A DNA stretch of 64,000 nt from Endomychus coccineus (GCA_958510875.1 OY294068.1:22300297-22364296); one strand, 5' to 3'. Shown: positions 1 through 12,262, numbered from the stretch's first letter. Notes: generated by a model not told the origin, from the sequence alone. Made by a program: numbers and translations.

Positions 1-264
1 CAGAGCTACCTTGAAAATTAATGAACGTGTATGTTTGTATGTGTGAATAGACGACATCATAGTTAAATTGTAATATGTGCATCTTAGTCGAGGCAATATG
101 AGAAAAAACCTCCAATTTTTTTTCTAGGCAAGATGAATTTAGATGAGATCTTCGGCATTCAGTTCTGGAAGACAAATAGACAAAATTTTATCATTCTGTT
201 ATTGGTGCAACTTTGAAATTGCATTAGTGCATCAAAAAATTCATTTTTTCGAACCAATTTTCGA

Positions 265-748
265 GCCTGGTTTTAGAAGTTTTATTAACTGATGAATATT
301 CGTCAAAATTAATATAATTTTGATACTCGGGGTTTGTTGGGGTCGCTGAGTACGAATATGAAGTTTAAAAAAGTCTCCAATGTATCTGTGCGCAGGACTC
401 CCTTGTGTACAACTCAGGAACATTGCTCCTATTGCATCCGAAAATGGTTACTCGGGAGTTTTCGATGCTTTCTGTATTCAATTAAAATTAATGTCAAAGG
501 GGTGACGTAGTACTTCAGGACGTCCTGACCTCAAGGTATACGGAGGTCATTTTTAAATCATTGGTGACCATTTTCGATGCTTTTCATATGCAATTGGAGC
601 AATGTTACTGATTTGTCGTAGTGCTTTTTAAAGATCACTTTTTAAAGATCACATTCCCATTCAGCGACCCCTAAAACCTAAAAAGTATCAAAATTTGATT
701 AATTTTGACGAATATCAATCAGTTAATAAAACTGCTGAAACCAGGCCA
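265..748. repeat. Foldback repeat, about 90-bp inverted arms
   Basis: The arms at about 265-356 and 655-748 are inverted copies. The left reads CCTGGTTTTAGAAG and then TTATTAACTGATGAATATTC; the right carries the reverse complement ending in GAAACCAGG. Each arm ends inward in a GGGGTCGCTGA / TCAGCGACCCC motif that recurs in several other repeats of the window. About 300 bp separates the arms and has no coding signal. It is probably a non-autonomous foldback or MITE-type element; no target duplication is evident. Confidence 0.6.
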
Positions 749-1800
749 AGTTGTGTCTATATTGCCTCGCCTGTCTGCTTTTGTTGGTTTGAGAACACAC
801 AATGGCGAAAAAATGGTGGATGCGCTGGGTACACGGACTAGTCGTAGCTCCGTAGTGTTTCTTTGTGTCGAATTGATTGCTGCTATCACTCTCATTTTAT
901 TTCAATATAATAAGCCCAAAATACATTGGAAAAATGGCTATGAATTTGGTATATATGAACTTCGTTGTATCGACCATTAATATTCATGATATTTTATACA
1001 AATTTATAGTACATTTAAACAAAAAGGACTTCAAAATTGTAAAACCATACTGGATGGACAAAAAAAATTACAAAATGTTCCAGCACAACTGTCGTATAAA
1101 ATATTATACTCCGTTTTATTGAGTGAATACAAATTTTACGAGACAACTTGTAGAGGTCCAATGTTCTGAAGATAAACATTGCCATCCCACAGATTTTTAT
1201 AATTGTGTGGACATTTTGATATCCTATAACAGATATAACGCGTCTGCTACAGAAGTGTTATAATGGCTAAAATCACCCGCTACGATAATATAGTGTTTCC
1301 TACTATTAATTTCACTATCCTATGTCCATATCTTAAGACTCCAATTCAAGAGTATGTATAGTTTGACAATCAAAAGATTTCGTTTGATTATGATTGTGCT
1401 TGTGGTTATAAAATGACACGTGCCAGGCTATACATGTACGTTTGTTCTCAATGGGAAATCTACTGCACTGGAAACAATTTCTTTTGAGATACATCCTATT
1501 GCAACATATAGTCTGTTCATCTTAGCATGAAAATTGGTCATCTATTAGAATATTTATACATGATATATCATGTAGTATTATGGTTAGATGACGCCAGAAG
1601 CTATGATTTAATGATGCGATTCTGTTTGGTTGGTAATAAGTATGAATCCATCCAAGTACATGACATGCACAGGTTCTAGGGGTTTAACAACTAACAATTT
1701 CTACTGGCAAATTAGTTTATGTTGCCGCTACTGATGCAGTCTTGAAACAAACAAAAAATATATGAATAATACACAACTATAATATTAAAGTACTTTCTCT
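749..1800. other. No recognisable feature
   Basis: AT-rich non-coding DNA. Short open stretches near 770-980 and 880-1120 show no recognisable protein similarity and are not flanked by good splice sites. Confidence 0.5.
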
Positions 1801-1940
1801 ATGAGCAGAAAGGGCCTAAAACTGGTGACAGGATTCCTAACAGGACACTGTCATCTGAATAAAAATCTACACTTAATGGACATTGTTGATGACACAAGTT
1901 GTATTAGATGCAAAGAGGCGGACGAGGCTACAACACTTCG
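1801..1940 (+). pseudogene. LINE ORF2 C-terminal fragment
   Basis: Translation of about 1817-1936 gives LVTGFLTGHCHLNKNL followed by a CIRCKEADEATT-type Cys-rich stretch. This is the post-RNase H C-terminal region typical of insect I/R1/Loner-like LINEs (TGHC.LN.HL ... C..C). Only about 40 residues are readable before stops, so it is a dead fragment. It probably belongs to the lineage of the RNase H-bearing LINE at 59930-60930 on the other strand, but the two pieces cover different parts of ORF2. Confidence 0.6.
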
Positions 1941-3017
1941 GCAGCGCGTATATGCGCCTGAGGCCATATGAGAGACATCAGTCGATGCAGAACGCTTGAC
2001 TTCGGCTTTGCCTTAGACCTGCTGGGCTGAGTCTTCTATCAAGGGGCGCACAATGGACCCAATGAAGCTCTGGACATGACCGCCATAGTTTTAATTGATA
2101 GATTGATTCATACTAACTACAAACAAATCGGAAAAAGGCTTCAAAACAGTTTGAATAGAGGGGACTGGTACAAGACGGTAATTTCATTAATTAACGGTGA
2201 TTAAGCCTGAAATCTGTCAATATGTTTGAATTTCTAGAAATTCAGTAATGTTTATCTAAAACTATTGTTGTTGATTTTCTACTTTAGCCAGTACATATTT
2301 TAACGTTCAGGTAGTGTACCTATGATTTGCCAGATCATTCCACGATCGAGATTGATACGATGTCTTCTTGTGGTGACTGTTCATTACCTATTGTAATTGA
2401 CAATTTTCCCTGCGCAAAGTGAATGTAACATTGACTGATTTTGTCTCATCATTTATCAAATATTGATTCGTATCAAGTCAAGATTGTACGAGAGTAGCTA
2501 ATATGGTGGGATCATCAGCAAAATTAGTTGTACTTGTTAATGTTGTAGTTTGTATTATCAGCAGTATACAAGAGGCACAGGATAGTTCAAACTATAGGGT
2601 CCTGTGGTATCTTGAATTCAAATGAAATATTTGATATCATAAATAATGAGTAGGTGAATCATGTTCGCAAAAAACATTCACAATTTAGGAAGAGCCTATG
2701 TCTTTTGGATTGGAGCCATCTCTTTATGGAAAGTAAAGGGATATTGGAATCGTATGCTTTATTCATAATTCAAGCACATACATACGATTTATAGAAAACG
2801 CAAAAAACTAATTTCGGACCGATGCTAAGAGATCTTATTTCAGATTTTCATTTACACAACATTTCAGAGCTGAACTTGCTTAGAGCTCACTTTTTAAAGT
2901 TCGTAAAGCATATAAAATTTGGAAATTAAAAGCTTGTTTGTGCAGAAGCCTGAAATGCAATAAACGTGAGTCTTTCTTCCGAGAAGAGTTATTAATTGGA
3001 TTTTTTCTTATTTGCAG
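1941..3017 (+). other. Intron sequence upstream of first visible NOL4 exon
   Basis: No coding or repeat signal recognised. The 3' end holds a pyrimidine-rich tract and TTTGCAG acceptor at 3011-3017, immediately before the NOL4 exon. Confidence 0.6.
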
Positions 3018-3149
3018 AATTCATCTGGAGATCCTGTTTACAGGAAAGTTGCAGTCGTAGAGAACTTCTTCGATATTATCTACAATGTGCATGTTGAACT
3101 GGAGGGGCGTCCTGGGAAACACGCCGGACAAAAAAGGACATATCGCACG
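3018..3149 (+). CDS. NOL4: NOL4 homologue, internal exon (44 codons)
   Basis: This 132-bp exon lies between a TTTGCAG acceptor and a GTAAGA donor (3150). It reads in phase 0 with no stop. The peptide contains VAVVENFFDIIYNVHVELEG and then GKHAGQKRTYRT, which I recognise as the strongly conserved N-terminal block of animal NOL4/NOL4L, a nuclear/nucleolar protein of poorly defined biochemical role. Phase 0 at its 3' end joins in frame to the exon at 12577, producing RTYRT-ITETYAFLPRE, the expected continuity of the family. The upstream exon and the start codon lie outside the window. The intervening 9.4 kb intron is full of transposon debris. Confidence 0.88.
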
Positions 3150-5103
3150 GTAAGATATAGTTTTATTTACGTTTAATAGTAAGAGCTTCCTGTACTAGAA
3201 TTCTATAAAAGATACATTGGGTTTAAATGTATTTCTATTCGTGTTCCACTGTAAACACAATATAACTGGGTTATTACTTTCAATCTATCACTAAAAGACA
3301 TAGAAGAGTTGCCTGAATCAGTGATTTAATATCATTGACTAAGGTTTTCTACCTCCATGATTCCAAAGTGAAAAGTATCCACGTGGATTTTAAGCGGTAC
3401 GCGATACCAGCGCACGAAGCGACAAAAGAAGGAAGTAAACCTTCCACTCATTTGCATATAAACAAATGCGCTATATCGGATCTGGAAGTCATTCATTGCA
3501 ATTTCAGTAGAAACAAAGATCTGTTCAGTGAGACTACAAACGGAAAAGTTGGGTTCATTTACTATTGGGGTGGTTAAATGCTCTAGGTGGTAAATAGCAA
3601 TTGGTTTGTTGTTGTTACGTTTTTTGTTAAGAAATATAGCAATAGATGAATAATAATGATGAGTCTTCTTCTATTAATTCGACGTTATTTTTGAAGAATT
3701 TTTTTCATTTTTATATTGTCATTATTTATTATTGTAAAAATTTGAAATTCTATTTTACATAATAATGAAGGAAGTGTCATGTAGTCCCTGGAATTATAAC
3801 AAATTTGTGTATGCAAAAACGTGCCAAAATAACAAGTTTTTTCACAATTTCTGCTCGAACAGTCTAATATAAGATATAATGTAGAAAAATATGCTGAAAA
3901 TGATAATTATTGATTAATAGAGTGAAAACATTATTTGCAGAAATTTTTCTTTCTGCTACAGTCTTGAGAAACAAAAAAAAATGTAATTTCAATTATCTCA
4001 ATGCTTGCAATAATGAATAACTTTGCTAGCGATGAAGATAATGAAAACTATAAATGAAGATTTCATTCATTACTGAATGTTTAAAACTAAGGTACTGGAG
4101 CTCTAATAATATATGTATTCATTCAAACTTCATAATGCCGAAAGCGAATCTCCAAACATGAATTTTGCAACTTTTGAATTCGTATCTGAATCATATCGAT
4201 GCAAGTTTCTTGAAAAATTAACGCAATGAATTAACCTAATCACTGAAAATGTGCACACTGTAAACAAAAACACGTGCTGTAAACTAGAAGTGGGTGGATG
4301 AATTGTTTCGCGCAGTTCTCGCGGGCGGCGCCACTTAGGCTGCTTAAAGCTTCGTTAATGAGATGAACCTTGTCTCGATAATCATGACCACCTATTATGT
4401 ATCTTGAATGTCAACTTTCGCATTAGTTGATTTCACAAAAGGTACTTAATTTACTCAAATCGATTTCTAGGACCCTTTACTCGAATTGTCAATATTAATT
4501 TGTATAATAAAAGGTACGCAACGAACGAAGTCTGTCACTTATAAAACTGTCAAATATTGCGACAACATTGATCACGTTAGCAAATCCTTAGAGTATTGCA
4601 AGTTTTGAATTCTGACTCAGCTGTGTCTACCTTCTCCAATTCTCCAAACTAAAGTTGAATTGTTAAGTCGGGGCGAAGTTGTGTCGTTAAGAAAAGGCCA
4701 AAGTTTTATTTGTTGCGTGCTAGAATCTGCAGGTAACTTACTTATGCGGCCTAAAAATGACATAGAATTAACAGTAATGATTCTCGCAAATTATTTCCTA
4801 TTCCAACCAAGTAAACTAGAAGATATTGATAATCCAATCTGCGTTACTCAAAGAAGGTGGGTTTTCAAATTATATGCAATGTTAAGCAGGAAAAGATGGC
4901 TTATATCCATGTTACAATCTTCTCGAGAGTTTTTACATATTTATTTGTTTGATGTATAATGCAGAATCCAAAAATGGGTGGAGCCCTCATTTCTTATAAA
5001 TAAACAATAAATTAATTAACATCAATTGATGAAGTCAAAATTAATTTATTTCGGCGATAAAATTTGTAAAAAACGCTAAATTCGTTTCTTATCGTCAAAA
5101 TAT
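3150..5103 (+). other. NOL4 intron, no clear feature
   Basis: Intronic AT-rich DNA. Open stretches at 3335-3577 and 4660-4959 begin with TTG, not ATG, resemble no family I know, and have no convincing splice context, so I do not call them genes. Confidence 0.5.
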
Positions 5104-5310
5104 CATCTCGGGGGTTTTCTAGGACGCTGATTACAAATCTGAAGTCCTAAAGTATTAACGAACCTTCCATCTGTTGATTAGCAATAGTTGATGAGCAAAA
5201 GCTGCAAAAAACTTGTTGCCTTCGAAGTATCATCTTGAGGTGGCTGATTACAAATCCGAGGTCCTAAAACATTGACGAACCTTTTATTTGTTAATTAGCA
5301 ATAGTTGATA
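5104..5310. repeat. Degenerate two-unit tandem repeat
   Basis: Two units of roughly 100-125 bp share GCTGATTACAAATC, TTAGCAATAGTTGAT and TGACGAACC/TAACGAACC blocks. The first also has a GGGGGTTTTCTAGGACGCTGA version of the window-wide 'GGGG...CGCTGA' motif. Non-coding. Confidence 0.5.
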
Positions 5311-5544
5311 AATAAAAAAAAACTCCAAATCCATTTTTTTGGCGAAAGGTCTATTTTTGTTTATGAAAAAGAATTTCCTACAATTATTAAGAGAAGAAGA
5401 AACCTTTTTATATTGACTTCGAGCGCCATTATTAAAAGTAGGCCCATTTTCACACGGATAGACCATTTGAAGTACTTGGTTTATTTTTTGGTTACTACTT
5501 TAACACGCTTTTCTATTTTTTATAATAACTTGCTTTAAAAATGT

Positions 5545-6290
5545 TGGGGGTGCCGAAAAGCCTCGTCGCAGTTAGTGATCAAAACTTACAAAATATAATG
5601 TATTTTGAGATGAACCTGAATAGATATCAAAGGCTGTTGTATTATTCTGACAAGTTGATACTTTCATTTTTCAAAATATTCATTTATTGAAAAGTTATTG
5701 ATAAAAAACTTATATTTTCAGAAATGAACCAAAACTATTAACTAAACGCAATTGGTGGTTGTAGTTTTATGTTATTAATTAATGGGAGATACGCGAGTCA
5801 AAATTTAGGGGGCGTCATATGGCGTCGGTGCACCAATAAGTGGCTAAACTTACAAATTATAATGGATATGGAAATTAAACTAAATACATATCAAATGCAT
5901 GTTATTCTTTGACAAGTTGATACTTTCGTTTTCCCAAAATATCCATTTATTTAAAAGTTATTGATACAAAACTATTTTTTTGTGCCATGCGCTATTATTT
6001 CAACTATCCGCATCATTAAATGGAGCAATAATATTATTTAAAATACATCAGGTTATAATTTTGGGTTAGTACTTCAATACGCATTTTGATTTTTTTCGAT
6101 ATCTTGTTTCTAACGGAAGGGATGTAGGTTGAAAGGTCTAAATTTGGTGCGCGACAGTTCATCGACACCCAAAACAAAACGATACGAAACTTAATACACA
6201 TCAAAGGCATGGTATTTTGTAACTGGTTGCAACAAGTTCCAAATCGATTCATTGTCAAGGTTTCACTTTATATCACTTTTTGGGATTAGC
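5545..6290. repeat. Three degenerate tandem units, about 250-300 bp each
   Basis: Three successive copies share the order: a GGGGGTGCCG / GGGGGCGTCA / TTGGTGCGCG opening, an AAAACTTACAAA-type block, ATATCAAAGG / CATATCAAATG / CACATCAAAGG, then GACAAGTTGATACTTTC and TTGATAAAAAACT-like ends. The third is the most diverged. Probably an old intronic minisatellite or a multimerised element; no protein similarity. Confidence 0.5.
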
Positions 6291-7389
6291 GCAAAAAAAA
6301 ATTATATAATTCGTTTTTGAACCCGCATCAATCAATTTTTCCAGTAAAAACTTTTTGGATAACAATGAGTATTGTGTTATTTCTGATATGCACTTGAATC
6401 AAGTTAATACGAGTGAAACATTTCATTGTAGAACGACTTTTCCCCCAATCAATATAATCATAGTGAGTATTTATATTGTACGATAAGTAAATCACATGAT
6501 TTCTCAGATTGCTTCATGACCTTATTTCTTTCTAGTTTGTTAACCTTCGATGTCAGACGCAGGTATATGCATCTTACGGAAAAAATTGCTTTTGAAGTAC
6601 AATAGAAGTTGCGATAATAGTTATTATAAAGATGTTTGAATTATTTGCTCCTTTTGGATGATAACGACAGATATCTTGCACATTCAAGTTCGTCTGTATT
6701 TGCTTACTCCGAATTGTCTGTCTACTGTCAGGGCCGGCTCCCCTCATATTTGCCATGAAAGGATACACTTTGGGTAGTGCAACAAATTCAATCCAAACTG
6801 TAACATACGTTTCGATTTTCTGATCATTATCGAAGACTCACCAGAAGCTGAGTGATTTTGTTTATTTCTCAGGATTGTTGGATAATTATTTGAAACCAAA
6901 ATTGCCATTCGATTCTTGAATATAATGGATTCCACGACACATGAACCTGACTACTATTGACTGCACACTGACGTTTCATTAACCATTACGAGTGACATCC
7001 TCAGAGCAGGTTGGAACTGGAAATGAGCCTGCCGATTGTTTACTACGCCATGATATTGACAGTTGGAGTTACTTTGTTTCGAAGACTGATCTTTCTTGTA
7101 AAGGGGGTGTCTGAGTTTTCTTAGAGTTTCTGTTACAACATATACAGTCAAAAAATTCCGAAATGTAATTCATCACAAACAGATCGACTACTCAAAAATA
7201 TCAATTACATCAAACTAACTTATCTCAAGTGGAGTTCGATCTTAGTTATATGAAGCGTCTCGTCATAGATCATAACAGCCTCTCTTTTTTTAGTGGTTTG
7301 AATATCTTTCCATAAAATTGCAGCTACGTGCTTTGAAATAATAATAAATCCTAAACTGTATTGCATACCTAAGATTCATAAACCGGGTA
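6291..7389 (+). other. NOL4 intron, no clear feature
   Basis: No recognised gene or repeat. A CAGGGCCGGCTC string near 6728 resembles termini of some hAT elements but has no visible partner, so I leave it uncalled. Confidence 0.4.
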
Positions 7390-8324
7390 ATTTCATGAGA
7401 CCAATCATTTCAAACATTAATTGTTAACATAGCAAAATGGTTAGTTGAGAAATTTAGCAACTTTCAAGTCGCACCAAGTTTGTCTGTGAAAAATTCTTTG
7501 GAACTTATTGCAAAATTGAAAGATTTCAAACTTGAGCCTGATGATACTCTCGTTACATTTGATGTTGTTCCATTATTTACAAATAATTCAACTGAGTCGA
7601 TAAACATTCTAAAGAAATGGCTTTCAAATATTAATATCCCCGATAGAAACTGCACAGAATACGTGTTACTTACATCTTTATGTATGGAGCAAAATTATTC
7701 CACTTTTAACAATAATTACTAGAAACAAAAAAGTGGATGTGGAATGGGCAATCCACTCTCTCCTTTTTGGCCAATATTTTTCTGAGCGAACAAGAAATCT
7801 CCTTAAAATCAAAATTGAATTAGTTTCCAAAAGTTTGGTATAGATATGTTGATGACATTTTCGCGAATACAACTAAAGATTTTGATTTATATGGCTTTAT
7901 GAACACGCTTAATAGCCAATTTGATTCACTGAGTTTCACTGTCGAAATAGAAACAGATAATCAGCTTCCATTCCTTGATATTAACATTATAAAAGATGGT
8001 AATCACTTGGATTTCGACATATACAAACACTCAAACTATAAATAGGTATACCCCGGCGGATTCAGCTACACCATTTAGATATAAAATAGCTCCGTTTAAT
8101 AGTCTAGTTCATAGATTATTGAACTTCCCTTTGAGCCATCCAAATTATAACAAAGAAATTGAGAAACTTCAGCAAATTGCGTTGGACAATAGTTACCAGA
8201 AATCTTTGATCAATAATTTAATTTCTAAACAGAAAAAGAAATTGGAACGTAGCCAACTAACCAAATTGGAGCCATTACCTTCAAATACTTCAATAAGATT
8301 CAAAAGTTTCAGTTATCATTCTTC

Positions 8325-8869
8325 TATTATATATAAATTCTCGGGAAATATTTCACATTAACACTTATGCTTTATCAATCAATTAATTCTTACAAATTCC
8401 TACATGCATCCTTATAATGTTAAAAGTATATTTTTTAGGTAGATTGCTAAGAGTATACTCCAGAGGCCAGATCTTATTTTATTACCTAATAAATCATGAC
8501 ATCTGGTTCGTAAATAAATACTGAACTCGTCTCGTTTGTTAGACTTTCATGAAATGTGCTCGTATTTTTAAAAAGTTCTACCAAGTAGTGGATTCTTGAT
8601 ATTATACTTATAACATTGTTTTGTTACAATTTCGATTTCGTGTTTCTGTTCGTTTCGGCGACGTTGGCATTTAAATGAAATTGGTGCGATAAGGACGCTT
8701 TGTGTTGGTACAAATTGTTTAAAGTGATCAGGTTATTGAATTAACAAGTCTTTTGATGATGGTCGTGAGACCGAAACGTGCGTGAAGACGAAAATATAAA
8801 GCATAAGTGTTAATGTGACCTATTTCCCGAGAATTTATATATAATTCATACCTGGGTCAAGAATCTCTC
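8325..8869 (+). mobile_element. PLE-derived insertion with hammerhead-bearing terminus
   Basis: The 545-bp insert has inverted ends: TATATAAATTCTCGGGAAAT at the left, and its complement ATTTCCCGAGAATTTATATA on the right, about 30 bp from the boundary. The interior (8390-8700) matches the 3' untranslated part of the PLE at 28784-30524 (ACAAATTCCTACATGC, TTAAAAGTATATTTTTTAGG). The right part carries a hammerhead-like motif. No coding sequence remains, so it was inserted as a severely 5'-truncated PLE with a short inverted tail. Confidence 0.75.
8748..8789 (+). ncRNA. Hammerhead ribozyme-like motif (degenerate)
   Basis: Stem I strand GTCTT, core TTGATGA (expected CTGATGA, so the invariant C is lost), helix II GGTC/GACC with a GTGA loop, GAAA, CGTGCGTG, then AAGAC pairing with GTCTT. 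The cleavage-site base is G instead of A, C or T. Probably inactive. Confidence 0.55.
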
Positions 8870-9318
8870 TTATCATTCTTCAGTAATTAATAAATTCCAT
8901 AGTTTCTTTTCTAAATTTGCAATACAACCAGCTTATAGATGTGAGAACAAAGTTTCCGATTTCAACAAATTCGGGATTTACAAAATCAAATGTGTTCAAA
9001 ATGCTATGTGGGTCAAACTAGAAGAAACATTTTAACTTGTTATAAGGAACGTTTTTCACATTTAAAGAAAAATAATGGTGAAAAATCAGCGGTAGCCGAA
9101 CATATTTTGAATACAGGTCACACTATTTCTCAAGAAAGTTTATCACTTTTAAAACACAGTATTGACAAATTTCTAGGTAATTTAGAAGGGATGGAAATGT
9201 ATAAACGTAAAAGCAATTCACTAAATTTCGATTTTTCTCCAGCTGGGGGTAACCCTTTGTTTCCATTATTATCCCCTACTAGTATTTAAACAGGCAAATT
9301 TTTATTCATAATTTAGTT

Positions 9319-9363
9319 TACTCTGATGATGGCTACTTGGTAGCCGAAAAGTCCTCAGTACTT
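9319..9363 (+). ncRNA. Hammerhead ribozyme-like motif at PLE 3' end
   Basis: CTGATGA at 9323-9329, one extra T, a perfect 6-bp helix II GGCTAC/GTAGCC with a TTG loop, then GAAA (9346-9349). TACT upstream of the core can pair with AGTA downstream, with CTC as a possible cleavage triplet. PLEs are known to carry hammerheads with very short helix III. The extra T between core and helix II is a departure from the textbook motif. Confidence 0.55.
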
Positions 9364-9439
9364 CTTATCAATAGTGTGCGAATAAAACGTTTTGCGTTTA
9401 CAATAACTATCAAATCAGGGTCCAGTGTATAATTTCCTA

Positions 9440-10840
9440 ATAATTCAATTTGGGGTCACTACTAATACAGTCTTAATCTAACTAATTCATTCGTTTTAAA
9501 TAATATGTCATATTATTTACATTTTCCTTAACTTGTACAGGCCCGAACAGCGGATATTATTTCATTACTGTGGTTGGTATTCTATAGATTTCTGATTAAC
9601 AAGTTTGATCCAAATAATCTATTAGTATAGAAACTATAAATAAACCGTCTATCACTAACTTGTAAACTGAGGTAGAGCAGAGATTCGTCCAACAAAGCGA
9701 ACGAATCGTTTGATATTCGTAGTTCGTAACAACACCTGTTGATTGTGGATTTATATCTATATATATATTTGAACCCTGGTTGTATTCTGACGATATGGAA
9801 ATACGGTTATTTGGTCGGAAACATCAAACTATGCGTCCGCTGGTAGGGCTGTTTGTGCGATGTTTTACACACAACATCCCCTTAGATTCACTCTTATTTA
9901 TTCCGATACCGTATCAGACAAGTTCATTTCCTCTCATGATCGTGTAATTGATTTGTATGGGATCTTTTATTACGTCTTTGAGAGTCTCGCTCAACGGTAA
10001 ATATTTATCTCTCTCGCTATTTTATTCCCAGACGTTTGCCCGATTTAATTCAAATCGAATGAATCTCGCGAGGTTCGTTATTTATTCAATACCCATGGTG
10101 ATTGTTAATCGACTTACTTACACACCTATGGAATTAAAATAATTCCAATTAAACAATATATAACGCAAGATTACATTCATATTCGTAGGCTATAATTGTC
10201 TTATATTGTTATAACAACGGAATTTTAATTGAGAATCACATTAAACTGTCATTACATGATCTATGTACAATGTGTTCCTATTCCATTACAATATCAGTTC
10301 ATTTATACATTCTCAAGAGTTGAGTAAATAAAGAAAGTTCGGAAAGTTTTGCATCACCCCTAATTTCGGGTAATAAATTACGTCATGTCGAAAATGGAAC
10401 TAGGCTTCACATAAATTGGATAAATGTAATTCTTCTAGTAAAGTCGGCAGTTTCATTTGAAATACTTGGCAAATACCACTTTCCAAGAAATGTACTTGAC
10501 CCCAAAACAATGGAGTTCCAATTTTCTCCACTTTAAAGCGATTTGCAAAATTGCTGCTGCCTCACTTGCTTCATGATGGCGGCTTCATTTGTTCTTCGAT
10601 TTCCTCAAAGAACGAACCATTGCTCGAAGTTGTTCCTTCTTCTAAAAAATCGGAGAACAGCGCAATGAAGGAATAACTCTTCAAAGTTGATCTTTCTTCA
10701 ATATAAATGAGCATAAAATGCTTTGTCAAAGATGAGGTAGTCTGATGTCATTCAAATCTTAAAATAAGAATTTCGTACATTACTGCGAGTTAATTTTATG
10801 CTCATGAAGGCAGATACCACTGACTGACCCATTCATCACG
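9440..10840 (+). other. NOL4 intron, apparently single-copy DNA
   Basis: No transposon signature between about 9690 and 10340. The stretch is moderately GC-balanced and rich in TTTATTAC/TTATTTATT and TAATTG-type motifs resembling homeodomain sites. It could be a conserved intronic enhancer, but nothing proves this without comparison to other species. Confidence 0.3.
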
Positions 10841-11240
10841 AAATCTCTGAAACTGTAAAGCAGACGGACTTGAATCTTGCTTATACGACGCAGGAACCCA
10901 CTATGAACGGTTTTTCAGAAACTCAATCTCAAACAGAAAGGGATTTGATATATTTTGACGTATTTGACATAATCACGTACAATTTACATGACAGACAGGT
11001 TCAAAGATTAATAGATCATTATCACAGTTCAGAGTGTCTATGATATGACAGACAACACATAACCCATTAACAAAACAGGTAAGGTTTACATGACAGACAG
11101 CTGAGATATTGACAGTTACATAATGTCCGTGAAAGACAATTCGATATCATAGATGACCCTGTCAATTCAAATAAACTTTCACATGACATATAGTAAAATT
11201 GTCATTCCACGCCTTTAGTTGCTTCTACTCATTGAAAATA
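10840..11240 (+). repeat. Dispersed repeat copy, related to 59296-59700
   Basis: Shares long blocks with 59296-59700: GAAATCTC(T/C)GAAACT, GTACAATTTACATGACAGAC, AGATTAATAGATCATTA and TTGACAGT(T/C)ACATAATGTCC, in the same order and orientation. It is an unclassified interspersed element of about 400 bp, with no coding capacity or clear inverted termini. Confidence 0.65.
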
Positions 11241-11392
11241 TTTTTATTAAGTATTGACACTATTCATTTTATGTATTAACTATCTTGTTGATGTCTGGTA
11301 TTGTCTTGTTATTTGTCCAGCGTTACCGCACGTAGATACAATCAGTACGTTGTATCTCTTCATAGCTGCCTTATTTTTTTTTCAATTGGCTC

Positions 11393-11880
11393 TCATACTC
11401 AGCGATCTCGAAAACCCCCGTGTAACAATTTTCAACTCATTTTATTCAATATTAAAAAAACGTAATAATGCATTTCAGTATTTTTCTAGTAACTTTGACT
11501 ACACATCCGTAATCAGAGACTTCGTAAGCCCCTAATTTCTTGTAATACTAAAAAAGTGTAACTATAGTGCAAAATAATTTGCATTTGATTATACAATCTA
11601 TTAATTTCCTAATATATTTGAATTCGGTTTCGTAATCAGCGTTCTCGAAAACCCCTGAGTACCAATTTTCAACTGATTTTAGGAAATATTAAGGAGATTC
11701 AGAAAAAAGTGCATAATAAAATGAATTTTTAAATGCAACCTAGATATTTTTTTATCATTTCGATGTCAGATTCAAAATCAGGGACCTCAAACCCCCATAA
11801 CTACAAGTTTCCAAGCAATTAAAATCAATATTCCGAGAGTGCAGTAAAATGCATTTAAAAAAATGTGTGCATTAAACGCC
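11393..11880 (+). repeat. Array of four degenerate units with ATCAGCGA..TC motif
   Basis: Units start near 11393, 11505, 11634 and 11770. Each carries a version of TCAGCGATCTCGAAAACCCC, then an AATTTTCAACT(C/G)ATTTTA-like block and an A-rich end. Spacing is about 110-135 bp. The motif is the same one found in the foldback elements at 265-748 and 38733-41299. Confidence 0.55.
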
Positions 11881-11914
11881 CCACTCTAACGCATATAACA
11901 AAGTTGTCAAATAT

Positions 11915-12262
11915 CTTCCTTAGGGAATGCAAAAAACTCCTAAGCTCTATGGATCCACAGAACGTTTTTCCAATGTTTTTTACGAAAATTGGCCTAAATA
12001 CAACGTACTAAATCTTCAAAACTTGAAAAGAAACAATAATGTAAATGAAACATTTGTCTGAAATTTAGAACAATCAGATTGAGTAACTTAAGAGAATGCA
12101 AAAAAACGCTAAGCTCAATCGATTCACATTATGTGTTTCCCAAGTTTTTTACGAAAATTGATCTAAATACAAAGTACTAAATCTTCAAAACTTGCAAAGA
12201 AACAATAATTGAAATGAAACCGTCTCATTTGTCTGAAATTTAGAACATTCAGATTGGGTAAT
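11915..12262 (+). repeat. Tandem duplication, period about 160-175 bp
   Basis: Two copies share GAATGCAAAAAA, CTAAGCTC, TTTTTTACGAAAATTG, GTACTAAATCTTCAAAACTT and TTTGTCTGAAATTTAGAACA in the same order. The copies differ by substitutions and small indels. Intronic and non-coding. Confidence 0.65.

Larger units (their letters stand above)
8313..8881. repeat. 12-bp target-site duplication around nested PLE insertion
   Basis: TTATCATTCTTC occurs at 8313-8324 and again, identically, at 8870-8881, bracketing the insertion. Removing the insert and one copy rejoins the PLE linker reading YHSS to its continuation. Confidence 0.8.
7390..9292 (+). pseudogene. Penelope-like element (RT + GIY-YIG), broken
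   Basis: Reverse-transcriptase motifs appear in order: MRPIISNIN near 7396, motif A VTFDVVPLFTN near 7553, motif B SGCGMGNPLSPF near 7735, motif C WYRYVDDIF near 7838-7864, then FLDINIIKDG near 7975. A basic linker leads to GIYKIKC plus CYVGQTRRNI and AEHILNTGH (about 8970-9120), the GIY-YIG endonuclease of Penelope-like elements. The ORF is broken by a frameshift after MRPIISNINC, a one-base insertion before WYRYVDD, another inside GIYKIKC/SKCYVGQT near 8994, and by a 545-bp insertion at 8325-8869. It lies in the sense orientation within the NOL4 intron. A hammerhead-like motif follows the stop codon. The 5' end is not defined. Confidence 0.88.

Noticed and set aside
3335..3577. 80-codon open stretch just after the first NOL4 exon
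   Set aside because: Begins with TTG, inside the intron, no family resemblance.
4660..4959. 99-codon open stretch in the NOL4 intron
   Set aside because: Begins with TTG, no recognised similarity, no splice support.
11254..11535. 93-codon open stretch
   Set aside because: Half of it is translation of the CAGCGATCTCGAAAACCCC repeat array, so it is repeat-derived.
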